Assembly (NCBI RefSeq): GCF_042651785.1
Contig: NZ_JBHSEC010000014.1
Coordinates: 1-64,000 of the forward strand
Reading direction: 5' to 3'
Source of the DNA: Chungangia koreensis
GTDB lineage: Bacteria > Bacillota > Bacilli > Bacillales_A > Planococcaceae
DNA: 64,000 nucleotides
A program made the translations under genes and the position numbers. The number at the start of each line of letters is the position of its first letter. Positions within the stretch are counted from its first letter, which is position 1. Positions 34,005-42,648 of the stretch are shown here, in pieces. The notes under the pieces were generated by a model that had not been told where the DNA came from, ran no database searches, and worked only from the letters and a program-made list of their open reading frames with translations.

Positions 34005-35340
34005 GTGATAAACCTTCTTCTTTCTTCCACCGCTTCTGTAGAAAATAGACGACAACAGCGATTATCGATAGAAATCCTAAACTAATGAAAAATCCAGGTC
34101 TGCTTGTTGAGCTTGCTAATGTACCTGATAATGCCACCATCAATAGGATAAAGGCAATCATCCGTTTTACTTTATCCGCTTTTGTCGGCTCAAATATGCG
34201 GTGAGACATGGCCAGGATGAACAGCCAGTTATAGAGGATCATCAGCCCCGCGGCAGTCGTGACATATTCGTATACATTTGAAGGTAGTAAACGGGATGCC
34301 ACGATAGACATAATAAGTACTACCGCTGTCAGTCCCACTGCTGGCAATGGGACTGCCAACTTCCATTTCATCTGTTTACTAAAGAGGGAAGGTGCATCTC
34401 CTTCTTCAGAAAGTGTCAGCAAAATTGTGGTAACAGAAAATAAGGATGCAGACATGGTAGAAAAACCGGCAATGATGATCGCCCCGATGAAGACGTGGGG
34501 GAAAAAGTCTAAATTATAGCTATCCAGTGCGGTAACAAACGGGCTTTTATCATCCTTGACTGAATTCCATGGAAGCAAATACAATACCAGCGAGATAGCG
34601 GCTATGTAAATTGCTACTAAAAGGGAAATCATAACCTTGCCCGCTTTAGGTGCATCTTCTTTGTTTTTCAAATGAACTGCCATGATGCTCATCACTTCAA
34701 TGCCGCCGAATGCGTAAAACGCAAACAGTAGGGAGCTCCAGAATCCAAGAGCCCCATTTGGGAATACTTCGGCTAAGGAACCTGGGAAACCGCTATTTTT
34801 GTCACCTTCAATAATTCCAGTAAGAGCAACAATTGCAACCACGATGAACATGAAAATTGCTGCGACTTTCGTTACAGCGAAAATACTTTCCAGCTTTCCA
34901 AAACCTTTAGTTCCAATGAATAATACTAATAATCCACAAATGGCAAAACCGGAAGCAAAAATCCATAAAGGAACATCCGGGAACCAGAACTTGGCCAGCA
35001 AAGAGATCGCAGTCAACTGGCTACCGATAATAAGCATTTCGGAACACCAATACGCCCATCCGCTGCTGAATCCCGCCCATCGGCCAAAAGCTTGTTTCGC
35101 ATAGGTCCTGAATGAACCTTTTTGTGGGTCTTTTGCTGACATCTTGGCAAGTGCTTCGTAAACAATATACGTCCCACACGCTGCCAATAAAAAAGACAGG
35201 ACAACAGAAGGACCTGTCATTTTAATAGCAATCCCTGAACCAAGAAAAAATCCCGTGCCGATAATACAGCCGACACCGATTAGTGAAAGCTGCCACCATT
35301 CATAAGAGGCTTCTTTTCCGCTGTCTTGATTTTGCGACAT
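33949..35340 (-). CDS. APC-superfamily amino-acid permease
   Basis: This 463-residue permease has about 12 hydrophobic helices. The helix-1 substrate motif is LIGVGCIIGTGFFLGSGIAI, and GSFRTYAKQAFGRWAGFSSG precedes helix 3. It is related to amino-acid:proton symporters such as YbgF/AlaP; substrate unknown. ATG at 35340 follows GTAGGAGGTG, so the upstream part of the long frame to 35502 is not used. Confidence 0.82.
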   Translation of the reverse strand: MSQNQDSGKEASYEWWQLSLIGVGCIIGTGFFLGSGIAIKMTGPSVVLSFLLAACGTYIVYEALAKMSAKDPQKGSFRTYAKQAFGRWAGFSSGWAYWCSEMLIIGSQLTAISLLAKFWFPDVPLWIFASGFAICGLLVLFIGTKGFGKLESIFAVTKVAAIFMFIVVAIVALTGIIEGDKNSGFPGSLAEVFPNGALGFWSSLLFAFYAFGGIEVMSIMAVHLKNKEDAPKAGKVMISLLVAIYIAAISLVLYLLPWNSVKDDKSPFVTALDSYNLDFFPHVFIGAIIIAGFSTMSASLFSVTTILLTLSEEGDAPSLFSKQMKWKLAVPLPAVGLTAVVLIMSIVASRLLPSNVYEYVTTAAGLMILYNWLFILAMSHRIFEPTKADKVKRMIAFILLMVALSGTLASSTSRPGFFISLGFLSIIAVVVYFLQKRWKKEEGLSPKTSVQAPLAQSKGQTES

Positions 35341-35433
35341 TTTCGCACCTCCTACCAATAGTGTGAACAGGAGTATCATTATTATGTAAAAGGAAAGCGG
35401 TGGATTCCGTTGTGCGAGGACTATTGAAAAGTA

Positions 35434-35466
35434 AAAAAACTGTCCCGAATGGATCAGGACAGCTGA
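35434..35466 (-). terminator. terminator of the 3-hydroxybutyrate dehydrogenase gene
   Basis: Read on the minus strand, AGCTGTCCTGATCC pairs with GGGACAG and T7 follows. Confidence 0.8.
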
Positions 35467-35476
35467 CGTTAGTTTA

Positions 35477-36259
35477 TTATTGAGCTGTATAACCGCCGTC
35501 AATGACTATTGCTTGACCAGTTACACCTTTTGCATTTTCACTTGAAAGGAATAGAGCATATTCAGCAATCTCGCTGACGTCAAGTAAACGTTTTTGAGGA
35601 ATGAGAGGGTAAAGTACTTCACCTAATACATCCTCAACCGGGACGTTACGGGTTTTAGCCAAGTCTTCCATTTGACCGCGAACCAATGGGGTATCCACAT
35701 ATCCCGGACAAAGTGCGTTTACAGTGATGCCGTGTTCAGCACCTTCCAACGCAGCAACTTTCGTAAGTCCGATGACCCCATGTTTAGCGCTATTATAAGC
35801 AGCCTTACCAGCGAATCCAATGAGACCGTTGATGGAAGCGACATTAATGATACGTCCGAATCCTTGCTCTTTCATAATTGGGAATACGTTTTTGATTAAG
35901 ATGAAAGGTGCGATCAACATGATCTTTTGCATCAATTCAAATTTCTCGGTTGGGAAATCCTCGATTGGTGACACGTGCTGTAAACCAGCATTGTTAATGA
36001 CGATATGTACAGCTCCGAAACTTTCCTTCGCTGTTTTCACTAAGTTTTGAAGATCTTCCTCTTTAGTTACATCAGCTTTAACCCCAATTGCTTCAAAGCC
36101 TTCTTCTTTCAGAGATTCTGCAGATTGTTTCACCATTTCTTCATTGATGTCTGAAAGAACAACTTTAGCGCCGTTTTGGGCAAAGTGTTTCCCGATTTCA
36201 AATCCAATTCCCCGTGCTGAACCTGTAATCACCACTACTTTATTATCTACCACACTCAA
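35477..36259 (-). CDS. 3-hydroxybutyrate dehydrogenase (SDR)
   Basis: This 260-residue short-chain dehydrogenase has the cofactor motif TGSARGIGFEIG (about residues 12-23), NNAGLQHVSPIEDFPTEKF, active-site Ser (VASINGL), YNSAKHG (Tyr and Lys) and CPGYVDTPLV. The GLQHVSPIEDF signature and C-terminal GGYTAQ fit NAD-dependent 3-hydroxybutyrate dehydrogenase, which links hydroxybutyrate/PHB and acetoacetate. A general SDR is the fallback. It is monocistronic by its own terminator. Confidence 0.85.
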   Translation of the reverse strand: MSVVDNKVVVITGSARGIGFEIGKHFAQNGAKVVLSDINEEMVKQSAESLKEEGFEAIGVKADVTKEEDLQNLVKTAKESFGAVHIVINNAGLQHVSPIEDFPTEKFELMQKIMLIAPFILIKNVFPIMKEQGFGRIINVASINGLIGFAGKAAYNSAKHGVIGLTKVAALEGAEHGITVNALCPGYVDTPLVRGQMEDLAKTRNVPVEDVLGEVLYPLIPQKRLLDVSEIAEYALFLSSENAKGVTGQAIVIDGGYTAQ

Positions 36260-36396
36260 AACCTCCCACAGATATAAAAGATATAATCTTATCTTATCAT
36301 TTTATCTTGCCGGTAAACAAAAATACAAAACTGTCTTGCAACCATTCACTAAAAATTGTAAGATGAATTATTGTGAAAAAATGAGTAGGAGAAAAT

Positions 36397-37773
36397 ATGA
36401 AGAAACATTCAACTAAACAACACGGGGAATTGAAATTATTCCATTTAACCTGGCCGATATTTCTTGAAGTGTTCTTGTTTATGCTTATGGGACTCGCGGA
36501 TGTATTTATGCTGAGTGCGCTGTCAGATGATGCGGTAGCAGGAGTAGGGTCAGCTAATCAGTATATTCATATAGCTATATTAATTCTTGAAGTTGTCGGT
36601 AACGGAGCGGCAATTGTAGTAGCTCAATATTTAGGTTCAAAAAGGGCAATGGAAGCTTCTAAGATCATTGCACTTGCTGTAACCATGAACCTTATTTTAG
36701 GTATTTTGATGAGTGGAATTTTCCTGGTTTTTTCTGATTATATGATGTCAACCATGAACCTTCAGGGAGAGGTCCTAACTTATGCTTCAAGCTACTTGGC
36801 CATCGTGGGCGGAGGGATTTTTTTACAGGCGATTATTAATGCTCTTGCTGCCACCATACGTGTCCACGGATGGACGAAGCAGACCATGTTGGTTTCCCTC
36901 GGTATGAATATTATTCACGTGGCAGGGAACTATGCGCTGATTTTCGGGCATTTCGGATTTCCTGAACTCGGTGTTCAAGGAGCGGCCATTTCATCAGTGG
37001 CGAGCCGCTTCACCGCTCTTTTAGTATTCTTTTGGCTGTTATATCAAGCAGTGGAGTATAAGATCGAGATTAGTTACTATCTTTCTCTATCAAAGGAATA
37101 CATGGGTAAAATCGTTAAAATCGGTGTGCCTTCTGCCGCAGAACAAGTACTATATCAAGCATGCCAAATTGTATTTTTGTACTACACGACTTATATCGGT
37201 GCAGAAGCGCTGGCCGCGAGACAATATGCCTCAAATATATCGATGTTTACGTATTTGTTTGCTATCGCCATTGGAATGGGGACATCTATTATTGTCGGGC
37301 GTTTTGTCGGGGCAAGCAGGAAAGAGGAAGCCTACGTTCAGGTTTGGTCCAGTGTCCGCTCGGCAATGGTCTTTACAGTTATTATGGCCGGCCTTGTGAC
37401 AGCGTTCCGGGAACAGTTAGTCAGCTTATTTACAGATGACCCTATCATTATTGCCATCGCTGCCTCGGTGCTTGTTTTGAGTGTATTATTGGAAACCGGC
37501 AGAACGATGAATATCGTTATCATTAACTCTTTAAGGGCAGCTGGTGATGCGAAATTCCCGGTTTACATTGGTCTCTTTTCAATGGTGCTGATGAGCCTCC
37601 CATTAGGTTACTTCTTAGTTTTCCATTTGGATATGGGGTTGGCAGGACTCTATGTGGCGTTTATAGCCGATGAATGGATCCGTGCCATCCTTGTTTACTT
37701 CAGGTGGAAAAGCAAAGTTTGGACGAAACACGCACTTATACCAGAACCCGCAACTGAAAGTCCAGCTGTATAA
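36397..37773 (+). CDS. MATE-family efflux transporter
   Basis: This 458-residue protein has 12 predicted helices in two related halves (LTWPIFLEVFLFMLMGLADV and later KIGVPSAAEQVLYQACQIVF). The layout is that of MATE (MatE) Na+- or H+-coupled drug/toxin exporters. AGTAGGAG lies upstream. It is followed by a terminator at 37786-37817. Confidence 0.86.
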   Translation: MKKHSTKQHGELKLFHLTWPIFLEVFLFMLMGLADVFMLSALSDDAVAGVGSANQYIHIAILILEVVGNGAAIVVAQYLGSKRAMEASKIIALAVTMNLILGILMSGIFLVFSDYMMSTMNLQGEVLTYASSYLAIVGGGIFLQAIINALAATIRVHGWTKQTMLVSLGMNIIHVAGNYALIFGHFGFPELGVQGAAISSVASRFTALLVFFWLLYQAVEYKIEISYYLSLSKEYMGKIVKIGVPSAAEQVLYQACQIVFLYYTTYIGAEALAARQYASNISMFTYLFAIAIGMGTSIIVGRFVGASRKEEAYVQVWSSVRSAMVFTVIMAGLVTAFREQLVSLFTDDPIIIAIAASVLVLSVLLETGRTMNIVIINSLRAAGDAKFPVYIGLFSMVLMSLPLGYFLVFHLDMGLAGLYVAFIADEWIRAILVYFRWKSKVWTKHALIPEPATESPAV

Positions 37774-37785
37774 TGCTCATAAGAA

Positions 37786-37817
37786 TGCTCGCTTTTTATA
37801 AGCGGGTATTTTTTTAT
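37786..37817 (+). terminator. terminator of the MATE gene
   Basis: The stem GCTCGCTT/AAGCGGGT is followed by ATTTTTTT. Confidence 0.7.
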
Positions 37818-37889
37818 ACTTATAACGCCAAAGAGAATCCGATTAGTAAAGAAATTACCGGGTATACTTTTAGAGTGGAAACAAAAGTG

Positions 37890-37919
37890 TTGACTAAAAG
37901 TAAGTACCTATACTATAAT
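37890..37919 (+). promoter_or_regulatory. sigma-A promoter of the first FMN reductase gene
   Basis: TTGACT (37890-37895), an 18-bp spacer and TATAAT (37914-37919). About 60 nt of leader precede the gene. Confidence 0.7.
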
Positions 37920-37925
37920 TACTTT
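37897..37925. promoter_or_regulatory. candidate redox-repressor operator
   Basis: The inverted repeat AAAGTAA-N15-TTACTTT spans the -10 region of the promoter. Spacing and sequence resemble operators of the quinone/diamide-sensing YodB/MhqR group that control azoreductases in Bacillus. The binding protein is inferred. Confidence 0.4.
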
Positions 37926-37979
37926 GGATTCGAGATAGTTAGTTTCGAATAAATAAAGGAAAATTAGGAGGAAGAATAC

Positions 37980-38528
37980 ATGCTGAAAATCGGTATCGTT
38001 ATCGGTAGTGTACGTCAAGGACGTAACGCTGAAGCAGTTTCTAAATATGTCCATGACTACGCAGTAAAACGCGGAGATGCAGAATATGAATTGGTGGACT
38101 TGGCAGACTACAACTTGCCACTATTAGGTTCAAAATATGCTGCTGCTGATGCAGAAGCACAAATCAAAGCTTGGTCCGACAAAATGGCTTCTTTCGATGG
38201 CTACATTTTCGTAACGCCAGAATACAACCACGCTGTAGGTGGAGCACTTAAAAATGCTCTTGACTACTTGAACCCAGAATTGAACAACAAAGCTGCTGGT
38301 TTCGTAGGATACGGAAGCCTTGGTGGTACTCGTGCACACGAAAACATGCGTTTGATCTTAGGTGAACTTCAAGTTGCTGACGTACGCACAGCAGTAACAT
38401 TCTCACTCATGACTGACTTTGAAAACATGAGCGTATTTAAACCAGCTGAATATCACAATGCGAACATTGACACTATGCTTGATCAATTATTAGCATGGAG
38501 CGGCGCTCTAAAAACTGTCCGTTCATAA
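37980..38528 (+). CDS. NAD(P)H-dependent FMN reductase (short form)
   Basis: This 182-residue flavodoxin-fold oxidoreductase has the phosphate loop IVIGSVRQGRNAEAVSKYVH, the FMN loop TPEYNHAVGGALKNALDYL and GFVGYGSLGGTRAHENMRLI. This family reduces FMN, azo dyes or quinones. It is the first of two adjacent paralogues. Codon use is strongly biased, suggesting good expression. AGGAGGAAG precedes the ATG. Confidence 0.87.
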   Translation: MLKIGIVIGSVRQGRNAEAVSKYVHDYAVKRGDAEYELVDLADYNLPLLGSKYAAADAEAQIKAWSDKMASFDGYIFVTPEYNHAVGGALKNALDYLNPELNNKAAGFVGYGSLGGTRAHENMRLILGELQVADVRTAVTFSLMTDFENMSVFKPAEYHNANIDTMLDQLLAWSGALKTVRS

Positions 38529-38539
38529 TTTTTAAATCA

Positions 38540-38575
38540 TAGAAGGGATGGAGCATCCATCCCTTCTTTTTTAAA
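38540..38575 (+). terminator. terminator between the FMN reductase paralogues
   Basis: The stem GAAGGGATGG/CCATCCCTTC is followed by T6. Confidence 0.85.
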
Positions 38576-38602
38576 ATCACATTAGAAAAGTAGGTGAACT
38601 AA

Positions 38603-39268
38603 ATGGGTCTTTTTGATAAACTTTTCGGCCGTAAAAAGGAACAGTCTGTACAACAGCAACCAGTTCAAAAAACGACAACAGCTCCTGTAACTCCTGCAGC
38701 TCCGAAAGAGGATTTACTTAAAATCGGAATCGTGGTCGGCAGTGTGCGTGAAGAGCGTAATGCAGCAGCCGTTTCGAAATGGATGTACGATTTTGCAAAC
38801 AAACGTAATGATACAACAGTACAGTACGAACTTGTCGACCTCGAAGATTATAATCTTCCTCTACTTGGTTCTGAATTTGCAGAGCCTGATGCAGAAGGGC
38901 AAATCAAAGCTTGGTCACAAAAGATGGCGAGCTATGATGGCTACATCTTTGTAACACCAGAATATAATCATGCAACTGGTGGTGCACTAAAAAACGCTTT
39001 AGACTACTTAAAGCCTGAAGTTGAAAACAAACCAGCTGGTTTTGTCGGATATGGAAGCTTAGGCGGTGCACGTGCACACGAAAATCTTCGCCTAATCTTT
39101 GGTGAATTAGGTGTTGCAGACGTCCGTACGGCAGTAACTTTCTCACTTATGTCTGACTTTGAAAACATGAGTGAATTCAAGCCCGCTGATTATCACGCTG
39201 GCAACGCCGATCAAATGCTCGACCAACTCCTATCTTGGAGCCGTGCATTCAAAAAATTGCGTAAATAA
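38603..39268 (+). CDS. NAD(P)H-dependent FMN reductase with N-terminal extension
   Basis: This 221-residue paralogue of the preceding protein is near-identical across the flavodoxin domain (IVVGSVREERNAAAVSKWMY, TPEYNHATGGALKNALDYLK). It carries about 40 extra N-terminal residues: an amphipathic basic start MGLFDKLFGRKKE and a Gln/Pro/Thr/Ala linker. The extension could tether the enzyme to the membrane or to a partner. There is no promoter as clear as that of the first copy. It ends in a shared terminator. Confidence 0.86.
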   Translation: MGLFDKLFGRKKEQSVQQQPVQKTTTAPVTPAAPKEDLLKIGIVVGSVREERNAAAVSKWMYDFANKRNDTTVQYELVDLEDYNLPLLGSEFAEPDAEGQIKAWSQKMASYDGYIFVTPEYNHATGGALKNALDYLKPEVENKPAGFVGYGSLGGARAHENLRLIFGELGVADVRTAVTFSLMSDFENMSEFKPADYHAGNADQMLDQLLSWSRAFKKLRK

Positions 39269-39269
39269 G

Positions 39270-39309
39270 AAAGAAGGGAAGAGGAATGAACCTCAACCCT
39301 TCTTTTTTA
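39270..39309. terminator. bidirectional terminator
   Basis: The stem GAAGGGAAGAGG/CCTCAACCCTTC is followed by T6. It lies between the second FMN reductase gene and the convergent RDD gene. Confidence 0.7.
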
Positions 39310-39711
39310 TTTGACATAGATTACCTTTGTTTTAGCGATGAAATCATGAATTGCCCGTTTATCATCTCTTAATACGACCATAAGGACGCTGACAATCACC
39401 AACACACCAAATGTTGCCCAATAAAGTATACCAGCTGCTAACGTACGAAGAAGCATGGTACCAATGCCGATTTTTCCTCCATCCATCCTGACAATCCGAA
39501 CACCCACTATTCGTTTTCCGATGGTATAACCTGACCAAATAACCGGGACAATTAACAGATATAGCAAGTTTCCGATTGAAGTAATCGGTGTTTCTTCAGT
39601 CGTCCCGGTAAATAGATAGCTAACCAAAACTAACGGTAATCCAACGATTAGCCCATCAAGCAAGCCTGCACCTAAGCGGACCCAAAAACCAGCCGTGCGA
39701 ACCTCCTCCAT
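39307..39711 (-). CDS. RDD-family membrane protein
   Basis: This 134-residue protein has the RDD signature: TAGFWVRLGAGLLDGLIVGL at the start (Arg, Asp), then YTIGKRIVGVRIVRMDGG and LRTLAAGILYWATFGVL. Three to four membrane helices are present. RDD proteins have varied roles, some linked to Na+ or osmolyte transport. ATG at 39711 follows GAGGGAG; the frame to 39804 overruns the exoA promoter region. Confidence 0.75.
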   Translation of the reverse strand: MEEVRTAGFWVRLGAGLLDGLIVGLPLVLVSYLFTGTTEETPITSIGNLLYLLIVPVIWSGYTIGKRIVGVRIVRMDGGKIGIGTMLLRTLAAGILYWATFGVLVIVSVLMVVLRDDKRAIHDFIAKTKVIYVK

Positions 39712-39813
39712 CACATCACTCCCTCTTTTTCGAACTTCAACATCCTTCGTCCATGGAAAAACGTTGTATACTATACATATGAGTATAAAAATGTAAGGAG
39801 TCATTATTCTACA

Positions 39814-40611
39814 ATGAAAATCGTGTCTTGGAATGTAAACGGCCTACGGGCATGTGTAAATAAAGGATTTCTCAACTATTTCAATGAAGTGGACGCAGAC
39901 ATTTTTTGTGTTCAAGAAACAAAGCTTCAGGAAGGTCAAATAGAGCTTGAATTAGAAGGCTATCATCAGTATTGGAACTACGCGATTAAGAAAGGCTATT
40001 CGGGTACAGCTGTATTTACAAAAGAAAAGCCTAATTCCGTAAAATATGGTGTTGGTGATGCTGATCATCAAGACGAAGGAAGGATATTGACATTGGAATT
40101 TCCAGACTTCTATCTGGTAAATGTCTACACTCCGAATTCCCAAAGGGATTTAGCACGTCTTCCATACCGTCTCTCTTGGGAAGATGAGCTTCGTGGCTAT
40201 TTGAAAGCATTAGATCGTATGAAACCAGTTATTCTTTGTGGTGACTTAAATGTGGCGCATCATGAGAGGGATTTAAAAAATGCCAAATCGAATGTAGGAA
40301 ATTCAGGTTTTACAAGTGAGGAACGTGGGAAGATGACAGATCTATTAACAGATGGATTCACTGATACCTTCCGATACTTCCATCCGGAAACGGAAGGTGC
40401 CTACACATGGTGGTCTTATATGAATAAAGTAAGGGAGCGAAATATAGGATGGCGGATTGACTACTTCCTAACATCTGATCGAATACAGCCGTTTTTGCAA
40501 CATGCAGGTATTCATCCACATGTAATGGGGAGTGATCATTGTCCGATTTGGCTCGAAGTGGATTTTTCAGCACTACCATTGAAACAGAAAGAATCTCTTC
40601 TTACAAACTGA
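39814..40611 (+). CDS. exoA: exodeoxyribonuclease III / AP endonuclease
   Basis: This 265-residue member of the exonuclease III family repairs abasic sites. Motifs: SWNVNGLRA, CVQETKLQEGQIE (catalytic Glu), YTPNSQRDLARL, GDLNVAHHERDLKN and the C-terminal MGSDHCPIWLEV (Asp-His). The close match in length and order to Bacillus ExoA makes the call firm. It is preceded by a TATACTATAC -10-like region near 39771. Confidence 0.93.
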   Translation: MKIVSWNVNGLRACVNKGFLNYFNEVDADIFCVQETKLQEGQIELELEGYHQYWNYAIKKGYSGTAVFTKEKPNSVKYGVGDADHQDEGRILTLEFPDFYLVNVYTPNSQRDLARLPYRLSWEDELRGYLKALDRMKPVILCGDLNVAHHERDLKNAKSNVGNSGFTSEERGKMTDLLTDGFTDTFRYFHPETEGAYTWWSYMNKVRERNIGWRIDYFLTSDRIQPFLQHAGIHPHVMGSDHCPIWLEVDFSALPLKQKESLLTN

Positions 40612-40631
40612 TTTTTAAGGAGGTGAGCAGC

Positions 40632-40715
40632 ATGACAAATAAACGTTTGTCAGATAACGCAGCGTCTCATGCAAAGCCTATTTTTAGGAATGGCGATACT
40701 TTGCATGGGGAGTAA
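40632..40715 (+). CDS. putative 27-residue leader peptide
   Basis: The ORF MTNKRLSDNAASHAKPIFRN... ends at TAA 40713-40715. It has an excellent Shine-Dalgarno (AAGGAGGTGA, 5-6 nt before the ATG), which argues that it is translated. It lies 21 nt after exoA and about 80 nt before the CD3324-like gene, and its sequence overlaps strong RNA hairpins. A regulatory leader is inferred; a chance ORF is possible. Confidence 0.4.
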   Translation: MTNKRLSDNAASHAKPIFRNGDTLHGE

Positions 40716-40727
40716 TGAACCATCGCC
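40668..40727 (+). promoter_or_regulatory. possible cis-acting RNA structure (pseudoknot-like)
   Basis: A perfect 9-bp stem CATGCAAAG/CTTTGCATG (40668-40676 with 40699-40707) encloses a small hairpin CCTA-TTTT-TAGG and an unpaired strand with GGCGAT (40692-40697). GGCGAT can pair with ATCGCC at 40722-40727, giving an H-type pseudoknot. It lies between exoA and the CD3324-like gene. Confidence 0.35.
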
Positions 40728-40793
40728 TCATCGCTTTTCCTGAACGGGATTTGCACCTTATTTGAAAGAACTAAAAATAAGGAGCTGGCAAAG

Positions 40794-41057
40794 TTGACAA
40801 CAGTAAAAGCACATACCGTATTACCGGATGCCCTCATAAGGGAAATTCAACTATATATCCAAGGGGAAACGATTTATATCCCGAAAAAGGATAGTTCACA
40901 TGCGAAATGGGGATCCCAATCCGGAACCCGAAAACGATTAGACGAACGGAACGCTGCTATTCGGGCATCTTTTGAAAAGGGAAGAACCATTTTACAACTG
41001 GCCGATGAGTATTTTCTCTCCATCGAGTCCATAAAGAAAATCGTTTATAAAAAATAA
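40794..41057 (+). CDS. CD3324-family DNA-binding protein
   Basis: This 87-residue protein matches the CD3324 family: VLPDALIREIQLYIQGETIY, then IPKKDSSHAKWGSQSGTRK, and a C-terminal helix-turn-helix (ILQLADEYFLSIESIKKIVY). These small proteins resemble Mor-type transcription factors. The TTG start at 40794 is chosen because AAGGAGC precedes it by 8-9 nt. A long leader with structure precedes it. Confidence 0.78.
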   Translation: MTTVKAHTVLPDALIREIQLYIQGETIYIPKKDSSHAKWGSQSGTRKRLDERNAAIRASFEKGRTILQLADEYFLSIESIKKIVYKK

Positions 41058-41065
41058 CTGAACTA

Positions 41066-41107
41066 AACAAAAGCACTGCTGCTAAACGCCGCAGTGCTTT
41101 TTGTGTT
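41066..41107. terminator. bidirectional terminator
   Basis: The stem AAAGCACTGCTGC/GCCGCAGTGCTTT is flanked by A- and T-tracts. It is shared by the CD3324-like gene and the convergent dehydrogenase gene. Confidence 0.85.
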
Positions 41108-41113
41108 ATTTGT

Positions 41114-42250
41114 TCAAGGTTTCAATAATACTTTAATACAACCGTCCTGCTTCGTATCAAATATTTCATACCCGCGCTTAGCATCCTCGAGCGGAATGAC
41201 ATGTGTAATGATATCGCCAGGGTCGATTTTTCCTTCGTCAATCATCTTATAAAGGAACGGCATATAGTGGATGACTGGTGCTTGTCCAGTCTTCAATGAT
41301 ACATTCCGTTCGAAAATATCGCCGAGAGGGAAGGCATTGTAGCGGGCCCCGTATACGCCCGTGACTTGGATGGTTCCACCTTTACGGACGGCTTGTGTCG
41401 CCAAAACAAGGGCTCCCATAGCACCGCCTTGAAGCTTTAAGCCAGAAGCCAATGACTCTAATGGCGTCATTTTGCCGCTCATCCCTACGCAATCAATGAC
41501 AACATCAGCACCACCCTGTGTAATTTCTTTTAGATATTCCCCACAATGATCATGTGCTTCGAAGTTAACTATCTCTACTTTATTGTACTTATTTGCATGT
41601 TTTAGACGATAATCGATATAATCCACTGCAATGACTCTCTTTGCACCTTTAAGCCAAGCGAATTTTTGGGCTAATAAACCGACTGGTCCACAGCCCAATA
41701 CAATCACAGTGTCACCGCTTTTCACCCCGGCATTATCAACACTCCAATAAGCGGTTGGTGCGACATCAGCCAGTAAAGCCAGTTTCTCATCTGGCACTTC
41801 ACTCTTTTCGGGTATTAGGAATGAAGTGAAGTTTGCATAGGGTACCCTCAAGTATTCAGCTTGTCCTCCAGGGAATCCACCGGTCGTATCGGAGTACCCG
41901 AAATAAGCACCCATTTCACCATTATCATTGGAATTGTCACATTGGCTCTCTAAGTCATGTGTACAATACCAACAAGTTCCACAAGCGATGTTAAAGGGGA
42001 TGATGACGCGGTCTCCTACTTTAACTTTTGTAACGTCTTGTCCGACTTCTTCCACTACACCCATCGGTTCGTGGCCAATTACGTAGTCTTTCCCTAAATT
42101 CGGAATCATCCCGTGGAGTAAATGCAAATCGGATCCGCAAATAGCGGTTGTGGTAACCCTGATGATCATATCGTCTGCTTTTTTGATTTTCGGGTCTTCA
42201 ACTTTTTTCACTTCTACATTTTTAATTCCTTGGTAAGTTACTGCTTTCAT
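41114..42250 (-). CDS. zinc-dependent alcohol dehydrogenase (formaldehyde-dehydrogenase-like)
   Basis: This 378-residue MDR enzyme has catalytic zinc ligands in AICGSDLHLLHG and GHEPMGVVEE, the structural zinc cluster CGTCWYCTHDLESQC and the Rossmann motif VLGCGPVGLLAQ. It resembles glutathione-independent formaldehyde dehydrogenases and AdhB of Bacillus. It follows two spore-coat genes in the same direction, like the B. subtilis yra/adhB group, so it may be made during sporulation. Confidence 0.86.
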   Translation of the reverse strand: MKAVTYQGIKNVEVKKVEDPKIKKADDMIIRVTTTAICGSDLHLLHGMIPNLGKDYVIGHEPMGVVEEVGQDVTKVKVGDRVIIPFNIACGTCWYCTHDLESQCDNSNDNGEMGAYFGYSDTTGGFPGGQAEYLRVPYANFTSFLIPEKSEVPDEKLALLADVAPTAYWSVDNAGVKSGDTVIVLGCGPVGLLAQKFAWLKGAKRVIAVDYIDYRLKHANKYNKVEIVNFEAHDHCGEYLKEITQGGADVVIDCVGMSGKMTPLESLASGLKLQGGAMGALVLATQAVRKGGTIQVTGVYGARYNAFPLGDIFERNVSLKTGQAPVIHYMPFLYKMIDEGKIDPGDIITHVIPLEDAKRGYEIFDTKQDGCIKVLLKP

Positions 42251-42271
42251 AGTACGGTCTCCTCTTTTGGA

Positions 42272-42637
42272 TCATTTCGGCGGGCTTGGGTAAATCCCTT
42301 TCCGGTTCGTATTTTCAGGGAATAGGTCCAGTCCAGCAATGTAAATGGCGTTCTCAGCAGAACGTAAATCCAACACCTTTTGACTTTCTAAGTCATATGG
42401 CTTCAGCCACTCTTTCCTCATCATCAGATCGCAGGTATCCGAATATAGCTCGATCATGACATTCAACTGTGCTTGGATCAGTTTCCTGATTGCGGGCGAG
42501 GCAGTCTCGGTCAAGGCGATTGAGAGATTGCGAATACCCGTCTTCGTGGTGATTAAAAACTCCATGGCTACTCCAGAGTCAGTTAATTCTGGCATGCCGA
42601 CGGAGTTCATCGGATCTAAATAATCCATGGTACTCAT
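42272..42637 (-). CDS. spore coat protein, CotF-like
   Basis: This 121-residue protein contains the CotF four-helix ferritin-like domain (SGVAMEFLITTKTGIRNLSI, then ASPAIRKLIQAQLNVMIELY) with a proline-rich tail. It resembles B. subtilis YraF/YraD. It is 11 nt downstream of another small coat-type gene and 21 nt upstream of the dehydrogenase, so the three form an operon. Expression in the mother cell or forespore is inferred from homologues. Confidence 0.8.
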   Translation of the reverse strand: MSTMDYLDPMNSVGMPELTDSGVAMEFLITTKTGIRNLSIALTETASPAIRKLIQAQLNVMIELYSDTCDLMMRKEWLKPYDLESQKVLDLRSAENAIYIAGLDLFPENTNRKGIYPSPPK

Positions 42638-42648
42638 ATTGAAACCTC

